A stretch of 64,000 bases of DNA from Escallonia rubra. Taxonomy: Eukaryota; Streptophyta; Magnoliopsida; Escalloniales; Escalloniaceae. Numbering within the stretch: the first letter of the stretch is position 1; each line of letters begins with the position of its first letter. The stretch lies in assembly GCA_033065855.1 (NCBI GenBank), contig JAVXUO010000587.1, positions 62,001 to 126,000 on the forward strand, given 5' to 3'. Below are positions 34,139-46,300 of the stretch, piece after piece. A program made the translations under genes and the position numbers. The notes beneath the pieces are model-generated. The model was not told where the DNA came from, did not search any database, and was given only the letters and a program-made list of their open reading frames with translations.

Positions 34139-34395
34139 CATATGAAGCCAGTCTCACAAGCTTTCTCATTGGCATTAGATGGTTATCTGATTTAGGTTAT
34201 ACACCTATACAAGTTTATAGCCATGACTTTTTTCTTCTCACTTTACAGCAACGTAAATTATGGGATAGAAGGCAAGCTGGACTATTGAATGATGTTCATT
34301 TTGGGCTTAAGCAGTATCATTTCTTCCGGCTTGACTTTTGTCAAAAGGGCACGTCCAAGATGGCAAAAGACATAGCAAGGATAATCGACACGTGA
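34139..34395 (+). pseudogene. RNase H-like domain relic interrupted by the hAT element
   Basis: The plus strand reads YEASLTSFLIGIRWLSDLGY, then IQVYSHD, and later KMAKDIARI. These are in the order of the RVT_3/RNase H fold of plant retroelements (E.A..A...GL..A...G...i.v.sD ... N..AD.LA). The frame upstream appears to continue at 32220-32265, left of the hAT insert (FLANST), so the transposon landed inside this older retroelement fragment. Key catalytic residues are only partly kept, and no RT was found. Confidence 0.4.
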
Positions 34396-34911
34396 GAATC
34401 AAAACAACCTTCATATATCAAGTTGGAGGCAATCTTGTTTTGACTTTTGTGATTATGTATACTGCCTTATGTAATTATTATCCACTTTGTACTTAATGAT
34501 CTGGTTGCAACAAACTAAACTTGATGTCTTCGTTTTCGGAAGTAACTTTGCTACTCATGTAATCAGAGTCTTATATGATACTATAAATCATCCAGATTAC
34601 CCAAGAAGAGAAAAAAAAAAACTAATGAATTTCTATAGGAATGTCTATTTTAGTATACTAGTTCACTCATCATTTGTCGCTAAAAAGTAAAATTTATTAT
34701 TTTTTAGCATAATTGTTTGTTACTAAATTACATTTTTAGCTATTAAAGAGGTGAAAAATCATATCTAGCATTTTTCACAATCCAAATTGCCCAAGAAAGA
34801 GGGTATCTAGAGTGCATGTTTTCAATTCATACTTAAGTTCCACTACAAAGGAATAATCAAGTTGTGCCCCCAAGTTTCGGAGCAAGACATCCAAAAAACC
34901 ATTAGGCATGT

Positions 34912-35579
34912 CAGGGGCGGATCCAGAAAGTCTAATCGGGGGGCGCAAAAAAGACATAAAATTTTTTTTGATGGCTAACATAAAAGAATGAAGAAGGTTT
35001 AAGTTCATCAACATTACTACTGCTAACACTTTTTGTTTGAAAGAAAGAATCAATTGTGCGTGACTTTGACTTCCTCATCTACAAAAATAAGCATATTATA
35101 ATTAGCATAACTATTGAATACGTTAAATGCATAGTAAATTGCTCGGTTCGTGTTTTTTTGTAACTAGTGAATACGTTAATACTATAAGAATTAAACTAAT
35201 AAATTGCGTAACTATTAAAATAGCGTAACATTGAATATGTTAATACTATAATTAGCATAACTATTGAATTTGTTAATACTCCAAGAATTAAACTATAAAC
35301 AAAAGAACTCACCTTGATCAATTTGTGTTTTTTCGTAATTCAGAGATTTGGAATTTGAGAATTGGAAGAATGAAGAATGAGAACGAAAAAAATTATGACG
35401 GCCGATGACACAAAGAATAAATAATACAACAAAACGAAAGTCTAATTAATTAGTTACGATATAATGGCATTTTCGTAAATATGTGAAATGTGAGTATTTA
35501 TTATCAATAACTAAAAAAGAAATCCAAAAAGTTGGGGGTCCCCCCCCCCCCCCCCCCCAATGCAACAGTTCCGCCCCTG
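34912..35579. mobile_element. MITE with CAGGGGCGGA terminal inverted repeats
   Basis: CAGGGGCGGA at 34912 and its inverse TCCGCCCCTG ending at 35579 enclose 668 bases. A run of about 18 C lies at 35541-35558, inside the right end. The interior is AT-rich with repeated AACTATTGAATA/GTTAATACT words. Flanks share only short GCATG words, so the target duplication is unclear. Confidence 0.65.
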
Positions 35580-37398
35580 CATGCACATCTCGCCTCGAGC
35601 AATCATAGAACGGAGCAATTGTCGAAGAACTTATGTATCTTGGTTGTCCCTACAACCGCGATAAAAAGCTTGTGCTAACTCTATGAGTAATATGAAAGCA
35701 TATGTAAACTCAAAATAGCAAAAACTAAAATGTTTTGCTATCGTTCTTAACATCGACTATTATGCATCTTATTAGCTAACAGAAACCACCAAAAGAGCAT
35801 CACAATGATTCATAATACTTTACAACTACATGCAATATCTCGCATTGTACTGCCTAAGATGTGTTATTAAGAAAATTCATCTAACATATGCTTCTTAAAT
35901 ATATAGCAAACTTAAGATGGATGTAACTAAACAAAGTAGTGAGATTCGTTAGTCACAATCATGTTGATAAACCCTAAAAAATAAGCCTAATCAACAGGCC
36001 AGACATTTAGCAGAGGGACGACGCCTGAACCCCCAAATAGGCCCAAAGCCTCTGCTTCATGAAACAAGAGCTCATAAAATATCCAAACAGGTTCCTTAAA
36101 AAAGTGTCTAGGCTTAGCCAGAAGTCGAAGCGAAATTCAAGACATCACATCTTTACTTACCCGCTTTACAATAAACATTATCAAACCCTAATCATGGTTG
36201 ATTCTCAACTTGCGTGGTGCCGAGCATTTGAACTTTGTTGACTCATTAATGCTTGCTAATATCAATAGATCGGAACCCAGAAAGACAAACCCTTGTACCA
36301 AAAATGTTTGTGGCTCGTAGCAAAAGGGTGCATTGGTGACATCAAGAATACATGTTTGACTTGGTCCACTCAACTCACATTTTCCCTTGCTTCAATGAAC
36401 TCATGTGGAAGTAATCCACAGAACTTTCTATAATGCCTTTGGGTAGTGTGTGCATGTCCATAGCCGCATCACTCGCTGGCGAGTCTGGGGTAGAGTGGAG
36501 TGGACTCAGCTCGAGGCTCTGTACGAAGATTCTTTGGAAACATCCATTGCTTATATTGATGCAAATTTTGATTTCTTGGGCAAGAAGAAGACAAAGATCA
36601 CGACCATAATTGTCTCCATTTTGCTCACAAAACATTACAAAAATGTTGGCATTGATGTGGTCGTTTGAGTCATTTTGTTTTGTAGTAGCATCTGTTATAT
36701 TTTAGAAGTCATGGAAGAAAGAGAATAGTTTAGAGTAGACTTTGTCGCTAAAAGTTTTGTATTTTAATAGATTTTTAACAACGGACAAACTTTTAGCAAG
36801 AGATGGATGACTTTGGTGGCATCAATCTAATCGTTTCACCAAATTCTAGCATGCATTTTACAGCAAAGGTTCCACAACAAATTGCGTTTTATCGGTGTAG
36901 TTGTAAGAGAAAAATCATTTATTAGCATCGCAAGAGATGCTGATGGAGTAATGGGTAACAAAATTTTCCGAATGAAGACCACAGAAACGTAATCTTTCTC
37001 AGTAGGTGCCCTTTTTTTCTTATCACGTGACAAGAAAGCTCAACGCTATTCAAATTGAACTTATTTGTCACCATTGCCTCAGATATATTCTTGAAAGAGC
37101 AATGAATACTAGTATTGGATCATACGAATTTGTCCTCTCAGCGCTCTTTCTTGGGAAGTCGTGACTTCCTCGTTTCAAAATGTGCTCCTTGTATATATAA
37201 CCCTTACGGTAGAAGGTAGAACTACACGTATTTGTATCACGTATAAAACAATTGTGCGACGAGTGTCATCGAATGTGCCAATAGGTTTTCCTTTTCCCGT
37301 GAATCCAAGTTTTGTTGCTTCGGATACTTTGAATTTCTGGTTACTTGATTTGCTGCAACTTATAAACAATTTATCTGTGCAAAACTGCATTATTCCAC
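35580..37398. other. Spacer 3' of the NPH3-like gene
   Basis: No gene recognised. A CACTA-like patch (TTGTCGCTAAAAGTTTTG ... AACTTTTAGCAAG) lies at 36742-36802. The last few hundred bases should contain the 3'UTR of the gene ending at 37399. Confidence 0.45.
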
Positions 37399-39607
37399 TT
37401 AATTCCCGTAGTGTTTGTACAATTCATTTGGGGGATACAACATTGGTACAGAGTCACAAGAGCAAAGTCTCGGTAAGGATCTGCTCTTGCTCGAGCTCGA
37501 TATTCTTGATCTCATGATGTAGGCCATCCGAGTTCCTCTTTTTCTGCCCTCCTCCACCTTACATTTTCTCCTTTCATTTTTCGCTCGAATATTCTTCAAA
37601 TTGTCACAAGAGATCTTGTGATGATGTCCTTCCATAAGGAGTGTCTTGAGGAGCTTGGACTTCAAACAAACGCTAGCAGTGACTACTAGACCTGTTGGAA
37701 AATTTGGGTTTCGAGCCAAGTGCTTCACATTTTCTGGAGAAAGCTTGTTGTAATTCAGTGCACAACATACACTAATCTTTTCATCTTCACATAAACCACG
37801 ATGGACCTGAAAAAATGTAAGGGTCAGCTAATGTGTTACAAGAGCTTGTTTTCCCTACTTATTGATATCAGACCTCCATAATTACAATTCAGAAATCACA
37901 GAGAACTAGCTTTGCAAACACGAATATGTACCTCAAAATGCATGTCTATAGCTCTGTAGATTCTGTCATGAGAGTCTCTTGCAACATCTGGTAGGGACAT
38001 AGCTAATGCTGCAAACTTGGAAGGTCTAAGATAAGGGTCAGGGGCCACTTCTGCGATGTACAAATCTATCAAGCCAGCGAATTTCTTCAGTCGATGATTA
38101 GAGTACTTGTTGCTACTTTCAAGGAGGAAAATTTTCACCAACCTAAGAATCAAATTTGAGTCATATGCATATTTCTTCCCAGGCGGTGAAGGAACAAGTA
38201 AATCATCCAATTTAGCCTGGTCCAGTCGAGAACCTATCAGACTCTCTAACTTTACCATGCAGCATCTGGACATCTTCAAACTCAAAGTCATTCCAAAGGC
38301 ATCAAGTAAACCTCGGTAAGATATTGAGCCCTCGTCAAGCAAAGAAAGCAGATTGACTACAGTTTCTGTGACTTTGCACCTCTCAGCTGTTGAAACACTA
38401 AAAAATCTTGACTTTTGGTAATACAAGAGAAATGAGCATACCGTTGCATGCTCAACATTTTGCAATATCATTGTGTGTACCATGTTTTCCAACAAAACAA
38501 TGCTAATGAAGCCAAGATCTTGAAACCACCAAGTGGTTTGAGAGTTGTAATTTTTTGCTCCTTCGGAACTTATGTCACCCGAGAATTGAAAACTAGAACT
38601 GTCCGAGGAAGATGTACGTTGGCTAGCAACACCATGCATAAAAAGCTTTTCTACGAGGCTATCCAAGAATTCTTGGAATATACGCGACGAACTCAAAACT
38701 GGAAGTAAATCTTGGCACTGTTTTAGACCTACTACAAGTTCAGGCCAGGTCCAGTAATGAACCCCTTCTAGGTAAATCTTAGCTTGGAGTATCAAATTGG
38801 GTATTCCATGGATGTCTCCTTTCATTTCCAAAAAATTGGCAGCATAGTGTAGTAAGAAAATATTGGAGGGAGTCAGAACAATAATGCCATTGTTGTAGCA
38901 AAACCTTGCAATTAGCTCAAAGCACTCTGCACCACCTGGAAAGTCATGGAATATCACTTTCACGCCCCTCCCTGTACCCTTGAACTTGCCAAGTAATAGC
39001 TTTCTCAATTTACCCGAAAAGAATGCAAGAATTTTCTGCAAAAGCAAAGAATTATAAACTTTAATGTGAACCATCTGATATTGACTTTTTGAAAGAAGAT
39101 GCAATTTGGTGCATGACAGACATTAAAAGACAAAAACAGTAGACTTGACGAATCACCACTTGGAGCCTAGGAGAAAAGATTCAAAAATCCATGCAAGAAG
39201 TGAAACTTAAACTCCATTCAGCCTAAATTGCATCAGTTCAAAGGAAATGTCGATGGGCCTACTACTCTATTCGTTTGAACAACAATGCAAAAGCATGCCA
39301 TTGACTAGATACAGAACGTTGGAAAAGAAATGCAAAGTTTTGCAGGGATCATATGAAGCATAACAAAGTAAAAAACTTGAAGCATCAGGGTTGGGGGGAG
39401 GGAATGAAGCAGCAGAAATTTATTTACCCAAAGAAAGTTTGCAACCAGAGAATGCATAACTACTGAACAAATGGTATAGCTCTCATCCAGAATGGAATAT
39501 GACTAGAAGGGGGTGAGAATAAGAGACAGCTATGGAAAGTATACCTTGTCCACCATAAAAATCTCTTGGCCATTGACATCTACTTCAAGATTACAGCACA
39601 CCTCCAT
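37399..39607 (-). CDS. NPH3/BTB-family protein (At3g22104-like)
   Basis: Three exons, 39607-39545, 39035-37932 and 37806-37399, give 524 aa with clean GT-AG borders and phase 0 joins. The start MEVCCNLEVDVNGQEIFMVD and the following KILAFFSGKL...VIFHDFPGGAECFELIARFCYNNG form the BTB/POZ fold of NPH3-type proteins. The central and C-terminal part is the NPH3 domain, with SLLDEGSISYRGLLDAF, DSNLILRLVKIFL and, across the last intron, DRIYRAIDMHFEVHRGLCE. Members act as substrate adaptors for CUL3 ubiquitin ligases or in phototropin signalling; the exact role of this subgroup is unknown to me. Length fits At3g22104 (about 506 aa). The last ~40 residues are Ser/Arg-rich and less certain; an extra C-terminal intron is possible. 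Confidence 0.88.
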
Positions 39608-42155
39608 TTTTCAAAGTTATGTTCAAATGCGCAGCAGCTTGATTCAAATGACAAAAGTCTTATGGAGAAGTTAAAACAAGGAAGAAAGGTCGACCCAGAA
39701 AGGACTAAATGCAGATTAAGTGACAGAATAGAAGAAGAAGCCGAGACGTGGAGTCAATGAAAGTAGCAGCGAAGGAGGCTCCTCTGCAAAATTTATGTAG
39801 CGTAGACACTGAAAGCAGAGAAGGGCCGTATAGTGATAATGTAGTGAATAAGAACCATCTTATTGCCTTGGTCTAAGTGGAGCTTATTATGTATGCATAA
39901 ATAAAGGTTCGAAATCCCATAGTCATGCTCAATCGTCATTAATATTCCAAGATTCCACTGGAGATAATCTTTGGTCTTAAAACATAATCAAAGAGTGGCT
40001 AATTGTCCAAATAATCCATGAGCCTAACTCTGGAGGAGCGATGGAAAGTGGCATCGCGATTCAGTGCTCCAACTGACGTGACACTAATTTACTGAGATAG
40101 ACTCTCCTTAAAACTTTGTCTGTTCTTATTTTTTTTCTCTCATTTCTCGCATTGGGTACTAAAACTTTTTGATGTACTTGCTTTGGTACGTATAACACTG
40201 CTCTTACAAAATCCACTGCTTACCATGCAATAATAATTCTCTAACTCGCCCTCCAATGACTTTCACTACAATATCAATTTTTACTAACTATTACTCGAAC
40301 TCCTGTCCCAGGCGAAGAAGTACTTGACTATTTTGTGGGTTTCTAGTGAAATTGAGAGAGTAATTTCAAGGTATCATACAGTTTGAATTTTTGAGTCTTC
40401 TGCCCACAACGTTTTGAAAATTGAGTTCCCCTAGCTCTTAAGGCTATAATCTGAGCATAAATGTCAGTTTCGAATGATGCTTAGAAGCGCGGGATGGACA
40501 CAGTTGTAGGCACTATCATGTTGTACAAACTAAAAATGTCAAAGTATTAGAGAAAAATTATACGCTCCATATTTGTTTTATGTTTTCATTTTCATGGTTT
40601 TCGTTTGAAAATCCGTTCCTGTACTTTTATCATTTTCACAAAAAAAAAATTAGCTATTTTTTCTTATATTGAGTTAAGTTGTTTTCAGTTTTTTGTTACT
40701 ATTTGAATAATTTTATCCAAAACGAAAACAGAAAATCACCATCATTGCTAAAAACAGAAAACGAATATAGTACCGCACCTACATTAGCATTTTTAGTTTC
40801 GCTTGACTCACCTCTTAGAAGTTAGTACGCGATAATGTGTCTCATAATCGAGGACGGGGGATGGGGATGTTGATCGACACGCCCAAACGATGAACTAACA
40901 TTTCATTCCGTTTTCGTTCCTAATATTTAAGAAATTCTAGTTTCCTGATCAACTTTAGGAGTGTTTTACCGTAGTCTATATTTCCCAAATTTACATGTGT
41001 TGTCAACATTCAAGCAGTTCTTCCAGAAGAGGTCACAGAAAATGGACTTGATTATTAGACTCTGAGACCATTCTGCAGGAGACAGTTGCAGCAAGTGTAA
41101 CATGACATGGGCAAAAGGCATGAAATCTCTCAACACAAACTTATATTAAGCACATTTCTTTTATCGACTGTTAAAGTTGCTTGCAAGCTGCAAACGCACC
41201 CACAACCTGAAAGTAACACCACATTATTTTTCCTTTTCTTTCCCTGTTCTTTTTTTGGTCGGGAAGCCCACTGAAGAAAAGGTAATGAGTTTATTTGCTC
41301 TAAGCTATTTTATGTAAAATTATGATCGGATAAAAGTATTAAAAGCAGTTTTAACGTGACAAAACGATCAAAAAATTAGTGTTTAAATAAAACGTGCTAA
41401 ATGTCTTTGTAGTTAATAGAGATACGTGGTCTAGTACTTTAAGTAGTCGAAGCTGATTATGAAAAAGTGATTAATCCATGAACTGGATTATAATTTGATT
41501 AATTTTTTTAGCGTCTGAAATCTGATTTAATCCAAACACCTAGCAACCTGACTCAATCCAGACTAATCAAGCTTGATCATCTCAAAATCGACCCCAAATA
41601 GGCTCTCAAAGCAATAGGCATGGTTGTTCAGCTAATCTGCTGACATATGGTGTATTTGGCATAACATTCAAATTGAAAACTGATCTCCTTAGTATGAAAG
41701 TACACAAACTTGTTCTTTGGTAGCTTCACCAACTATATTAGTTGACATCTTTGTATACAGATTAATTCATTGAATCTAAGAAAGCTGTAAACTTGGAGCA
41801 AAAAGGAAAGTGAATTCTTAAACGTTTAATAAAAAGAACATGTCTTTTGCATACACTGCTTTACTTACATTATTCATCATTAAATAAGATTATCTACAAC
41901 CATTTCATTATAAAACCAATGGCTTCACTATCCTCACTTGCCGCCTTGCAGCTTGACCAATTATGCCCAGCTGCTAGGGAAAATTACAGAGAGCCATTGG
42001 TTTTCTCACTAAACCATATCCCAACCTTACATACATGTCTAACAAGATTCTCCAAACATTTGTATTCTTGCAAGAAAGCAGAGAAATAAAAAGGGTAGCT
42101 GAACATATTGGTCTTTGATCTTGTTAAGGTTCTTGTTTCTTTTTCTGCTCCCAGT
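39608..42155. other. Shared upstream region of two divergent genes
   Basis: Carries the promoters of the minus-strand NPH3-like gene and the plus-strand 113-aa gene. AT-rich with no transposon ends that I could recognise. A 56-codon open frame at 41922-42089, starting MASLSSLAALQLDQLC and ending before the downstream ATG, could be an upstream ORF in the leader of the 113-aa gene. Confidence 0.45.
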
Positions 42156-42594
42156 ATGAAGTTCTTGTCGAATCTTGTGTCTTGCTGTGGAGCGCTTGGG
42201 CCTATCATGGCGCCACCAACCGAGGAGGCCAGCAGCCTCATGCAAACGTCGAGCAGCGAGAAGCTAGCAGGCAGAAATGCCGTGTCACCAGGGCAGTGGC
42301 GGCCATCGCTGTGCACGATTTCCGAGGATGATGTTGTCAAGCTAGAGGAAGCAGAAGACATCGTCAGGCCTGGGAAGAAAATGACGGGAAAATTGGTATC
42401 AACGACTGACGATCGAGCTTCTAGGTACCATAGTCATCTAGGGTAAGAGTTGCTTCTTCACCATCTACTCAAGAAAATCTAGTATACAAGGCATCATAAC
42501 CAGGATATATGAACAAGTCTCCTTTTCTTTTTGTTTCAGGCTGCAAGGTACATCTGAGACAAGACTGCCGGCAACATCAATATTCTTATTCTGA
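42156..42594 (+). CDS. Small plant protein of unknown function, 113 aa
   Basis: Two exons, 42156-42442 and 42540-42594, join in phase 2 (GG|G) with GT-AG borders. The start MKFLSNLVSCCGALGP is chosen because it opens a conserved-looking Cys-Cys N-terminus, as in small plant proteins that may be lipid-modified. A central QWRPSLCTISED block looks like a short functional motif (basic-aromatic followed by acidic). The rest is Ser/Thr-rich and probably disordered. No enzyme domain and no clear membrane span are visible. A CTGCTCCCAG just before the ATG could be an acceptor for a leader intron. I do not know the family name. The open frame, splice pair and motif make a real gene likely. Confidence 0.65.
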
Positions 42595-43357
42595 TGGGGT
42601 TCATTTCAACCTGGTGCTCATCTTAGCTTTAAATTTTCATTTCCATAAGTACCATGTACTGGAAGATAGAGACGGGTTGAATTAAGTTTCGACAGGCATC
42701 ATCAAGTGAACAATATTGTAATGCCTTCGTTGTGATTAGGTCTTACAAGCTCTCACAAGAGAGCACCTAAATCCAAAATTGCCTGGTTTTCAAGAATTGG
42801 AACCAAAAAATGCTGTTCACCACACTTTAGAAGCATCAGATATAAGGGAGAGAAAAGGAACAATTTTCTTCCATCAAATTCTAGTGAACGACCAACAGAT
42901 GGAAAAATGTGTTGATTCGCGCCAGAGCAGTCACAAGCTTTCATAATCATTTTACCTTACAACAAAAGATCCAATATCACAAGTATAGCCAGCCAACACT
43001 GGGTCAATTCTGAAATCCGAGAAACAACTTCTATCCCTTAGAAATCTTGGAGACTCCTTAGGATGATTGCCAAAAGACATGTTACTGTTTCTTCTTCTTT
43101 TTTGTTTTCCCCTATTCATTTTTGTGAAGGGGCAGGGGTTGGGTTTATGGAGAGAGGGTGGGCTACATGCACAGCGGAAGGCCGCCAGCAACAGACTACA
43201 TGCAGCAGAGAAAATTGAAAACTTAAGAAAATGATCAAGTTTCTACATTCTGCAATAAAGCAGTCGTTTCCCTAAACCCTCAAGTGCCAGCAACTTTTAT
43301 ACCAATTGACTTTCAGTGAGACTCTGCGAATCAGTGAACATCCAAACTTTCTGACAT
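42595..43357. other. Convergent 3' spacer
   Basis: Lies between the 3' ends of the plus-strand 113-aa gene and the minus-strand gene ending at 43358 and should hold both 3'UTRs. Nothing else recognised. Confidence 0.5.
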
Positions 43358-46300
43358 TCAGTAACCATTGATCTGAGGCCTCGGGTGTGCACCCATCAAC
43401 CGAGAAAAAGGAATTTGACCATGGCTGGAAAGAGCTCTTGGGCCAGAAACTCGATCATCCGTCTTTGGATCAGAGACTGATCTTGAGAAAGCTTGTGCAA
43501 GCTCAACTGCAGAAGCTGCTTTCCTGTAACGCTGTCCAGGAGCATCAACAGGGGCTGGTTGCTCAATAGGCTTGCGCCATGTCTCTGGTGAAGGGGCCCT
43601 CTCATGTGGCTGGTGCTTCTCAAGATCCCTGCCACTCCTCCGGTTCTCACTTCTCCAGTTCCTCCGGTTATCTGATTTCTCAATAACCATCCGCTGATCA
43701 TGCCTTTCACTGGTCTTTCCGTTTCTATGATCAAGGGGATTATAGTCCCCTTTTTCATTGTAACGAGGAGTTGCATGTACAGGCAATGTTTCAGCCCTGG
43801 GGAAATCTTGTTTAACCCTTCACAAAATAATTGATATAATTATTTTGTTTATCAAGACATAAGCTAAAATATCAGAAACAGAATCAGACTGACTGTATTG
43901 TGGAGGTTTATTCTATCCCAATCCTATCAAAGAAGAAATGCACAAGCAGTAGGGAGATATCTACCTATGGATAGGTTGGCCCAGGTCATGATTGTTCACA
44001 GGAACATCATCAAAGCCTCGCTCCTTCAAAACCTGAAAGCACAAGCAAAACCTTTAAGCTTAAGAGTGCCTACTAGAGAAGCAACAAACAGAGAATATGT
44101 TATTATAGGTATTTTTGCAACAACAACTAAGACAATAGAAAGTAGAATGAGCCATGACCTAATGGCTGAAAATTAATGTAGCCCATAAACATTAATTTTC
44201 GCAAAACTAGTCCTTCAATTAAAAAATCTCCATATAAGAATCTCATGCCTGGCACACAACATATTTTTAAGGGAATATACAGCCACATGATCACCCCCCA
44301 ATCACCAAAGCACAATTGCGAATCACCAGACAAGCTTACCTCCCCACATCTCTCCTCCACTATTGCCTGCAATTTTAACTCACTGAGCTATCACCGCAAC
44401 AACATTCTTACCACTGGGACCAGCCCTTCTCGCGTGTATGTGAACTGAAGAAATAAGAACTCAAACCGGGAATTCAACTAAACCAGCCATAGCTGATGCT
44501 GCTGCTAGGGCATCTTGAATAGGTCTTGCTAATGTTGATTTACAGTATATATGAATGTTCAAGGATCAGAATTCTGGTGCGCACAGTTAAATTTAGGATC
44601 TACATGAAGAAGATCTGCGCGTTGCTATAAAGCACGGATGCGCCAAAATGGGTGAAGCACCGGCCTCGGTGCAAGCGGGTCCGCGTTGGGTGCATGTCCT
44701 GGAAATTTGACTTAATTTTTTTAATTTCTTAAATACCGGGTGCGCTTACAATACGGCTAGGATTTGGGGTGAGTGCGTACCGGATGCTTAAGGGGTGAAA
44801 AATGAATTTTCAAAAGAACTTTCAGGAGTCAAAACATAACTAGGATACTTAAGGCTTAAACAGAATACATAACAAAACATATACTTGAACTCCTGAGGGA
44901 GGGAGGGAGCAAAGAGGCTAGCCCGACCACCGGCGACAAGCAGCTATGCCTGCAACGAACGGCAGCCACCACCGGCAGAAGTTTCCAAAAGGTTAGTCTT
45001 CTAATTTGTCTACCTCTCTCTTGTTTGCTCTACTTTCGTATTTTCTTTCGGACAAGCTCTATGCCTCAACCTTCTCTCATTCTTCTTGCCTTAGTACTCT
45101 ATGTCGTAGGCAATTTGTGGGTTGTGGACCAATTTCTTCGGTTGGGACTTATGGCTATATATGAAAACCAAATCCTCCACCTCCACCCAATCATGGCACT
45201 ACAGCGGTATGAAACTATGTCACAAAAACTGAGGAAAGATATGGTGGAAATTCCAAGTGGACATGCAACTTTTGTCAGAGGAAATTCTATAGCTCTTACG
45301 GTAGGGTTACGGCTCACTTGTTGAAGGTACAGGGATCAGGGATAGTACGTTGTGGATGGGAGCGAGCGAGCGAGCTAGCTAGCTGAAATGGAAAGGTTGG
45401 ATGCACAAGCAAGGGGGAATGGACCAGTTCCACTCCGGCACTCCCACTCCCAATTTCAGGATTAAAGGAGAGGAAGGTGCATTTCAGGATCAAAGTACAA
45501 TTGCCAACCACCGCATTGGCAATTGGATTTTGATTTGGATGAAGTGGTAAAGCCGTCATAAAGGAAACTCAGCAGCAAGTTCCAAAATCATAGACATCGA
45601 TGATGAGCTGGTTGCTTGGACAGTGAGATTTGACAAGTTCATGGTGGTAGGGGGTAAGTAGAAATTATGCATAAAGTGACGCCTCACCAGATAGTGAGAG
45701 GGAGAAAAGTGAAAAATCGTGAGGTCACTTTTGGGTTGTGCTGTGCAACAATGACGATAGTGTGGCTGTTTATGTGAAGACAGTATGCGTGCAAATCTAT
45801 ACTACATATTAAGCCAAAACTTGGTTGGTTTGGTGTAATATCATTTTTGGTGTTACATAACTACCAACCTACAACGATGACAAATGGCATTCCAAGAAAT
45901 TTTTACACAAAATAAAAATCTTAATTGGTAAGTAACTACTTACAAAAATATGTTTAGTTTTCACTAGTTAAAATTCATCAGAAAATATAGTCAAAAAATT
46001 TTAAAGGCCAAGTTTGGTACGATAATAATATTTTTCTAACTTATTTTTGGACACATAATAAACATGTATACATGATATTTGTACTATTCGCCACGGTGGC
46101 TCGTATAAATAGCAACAGATGTTAGGTTCAAGTCTCTTGTTTAAGCCATGCTGCAGTCTGCAGAAACTTCAGCAGTATAAATGAATGCACGCATCTCAAG
46201 TCAAACTTTCAATTTTGCTTCATTGTTCGGGAGATCTGTCTTAAGAACCGAACTTCGTTGCTGCCCTCGGCTGTTATCGTCATTAAAGCTTTTGAACTAC

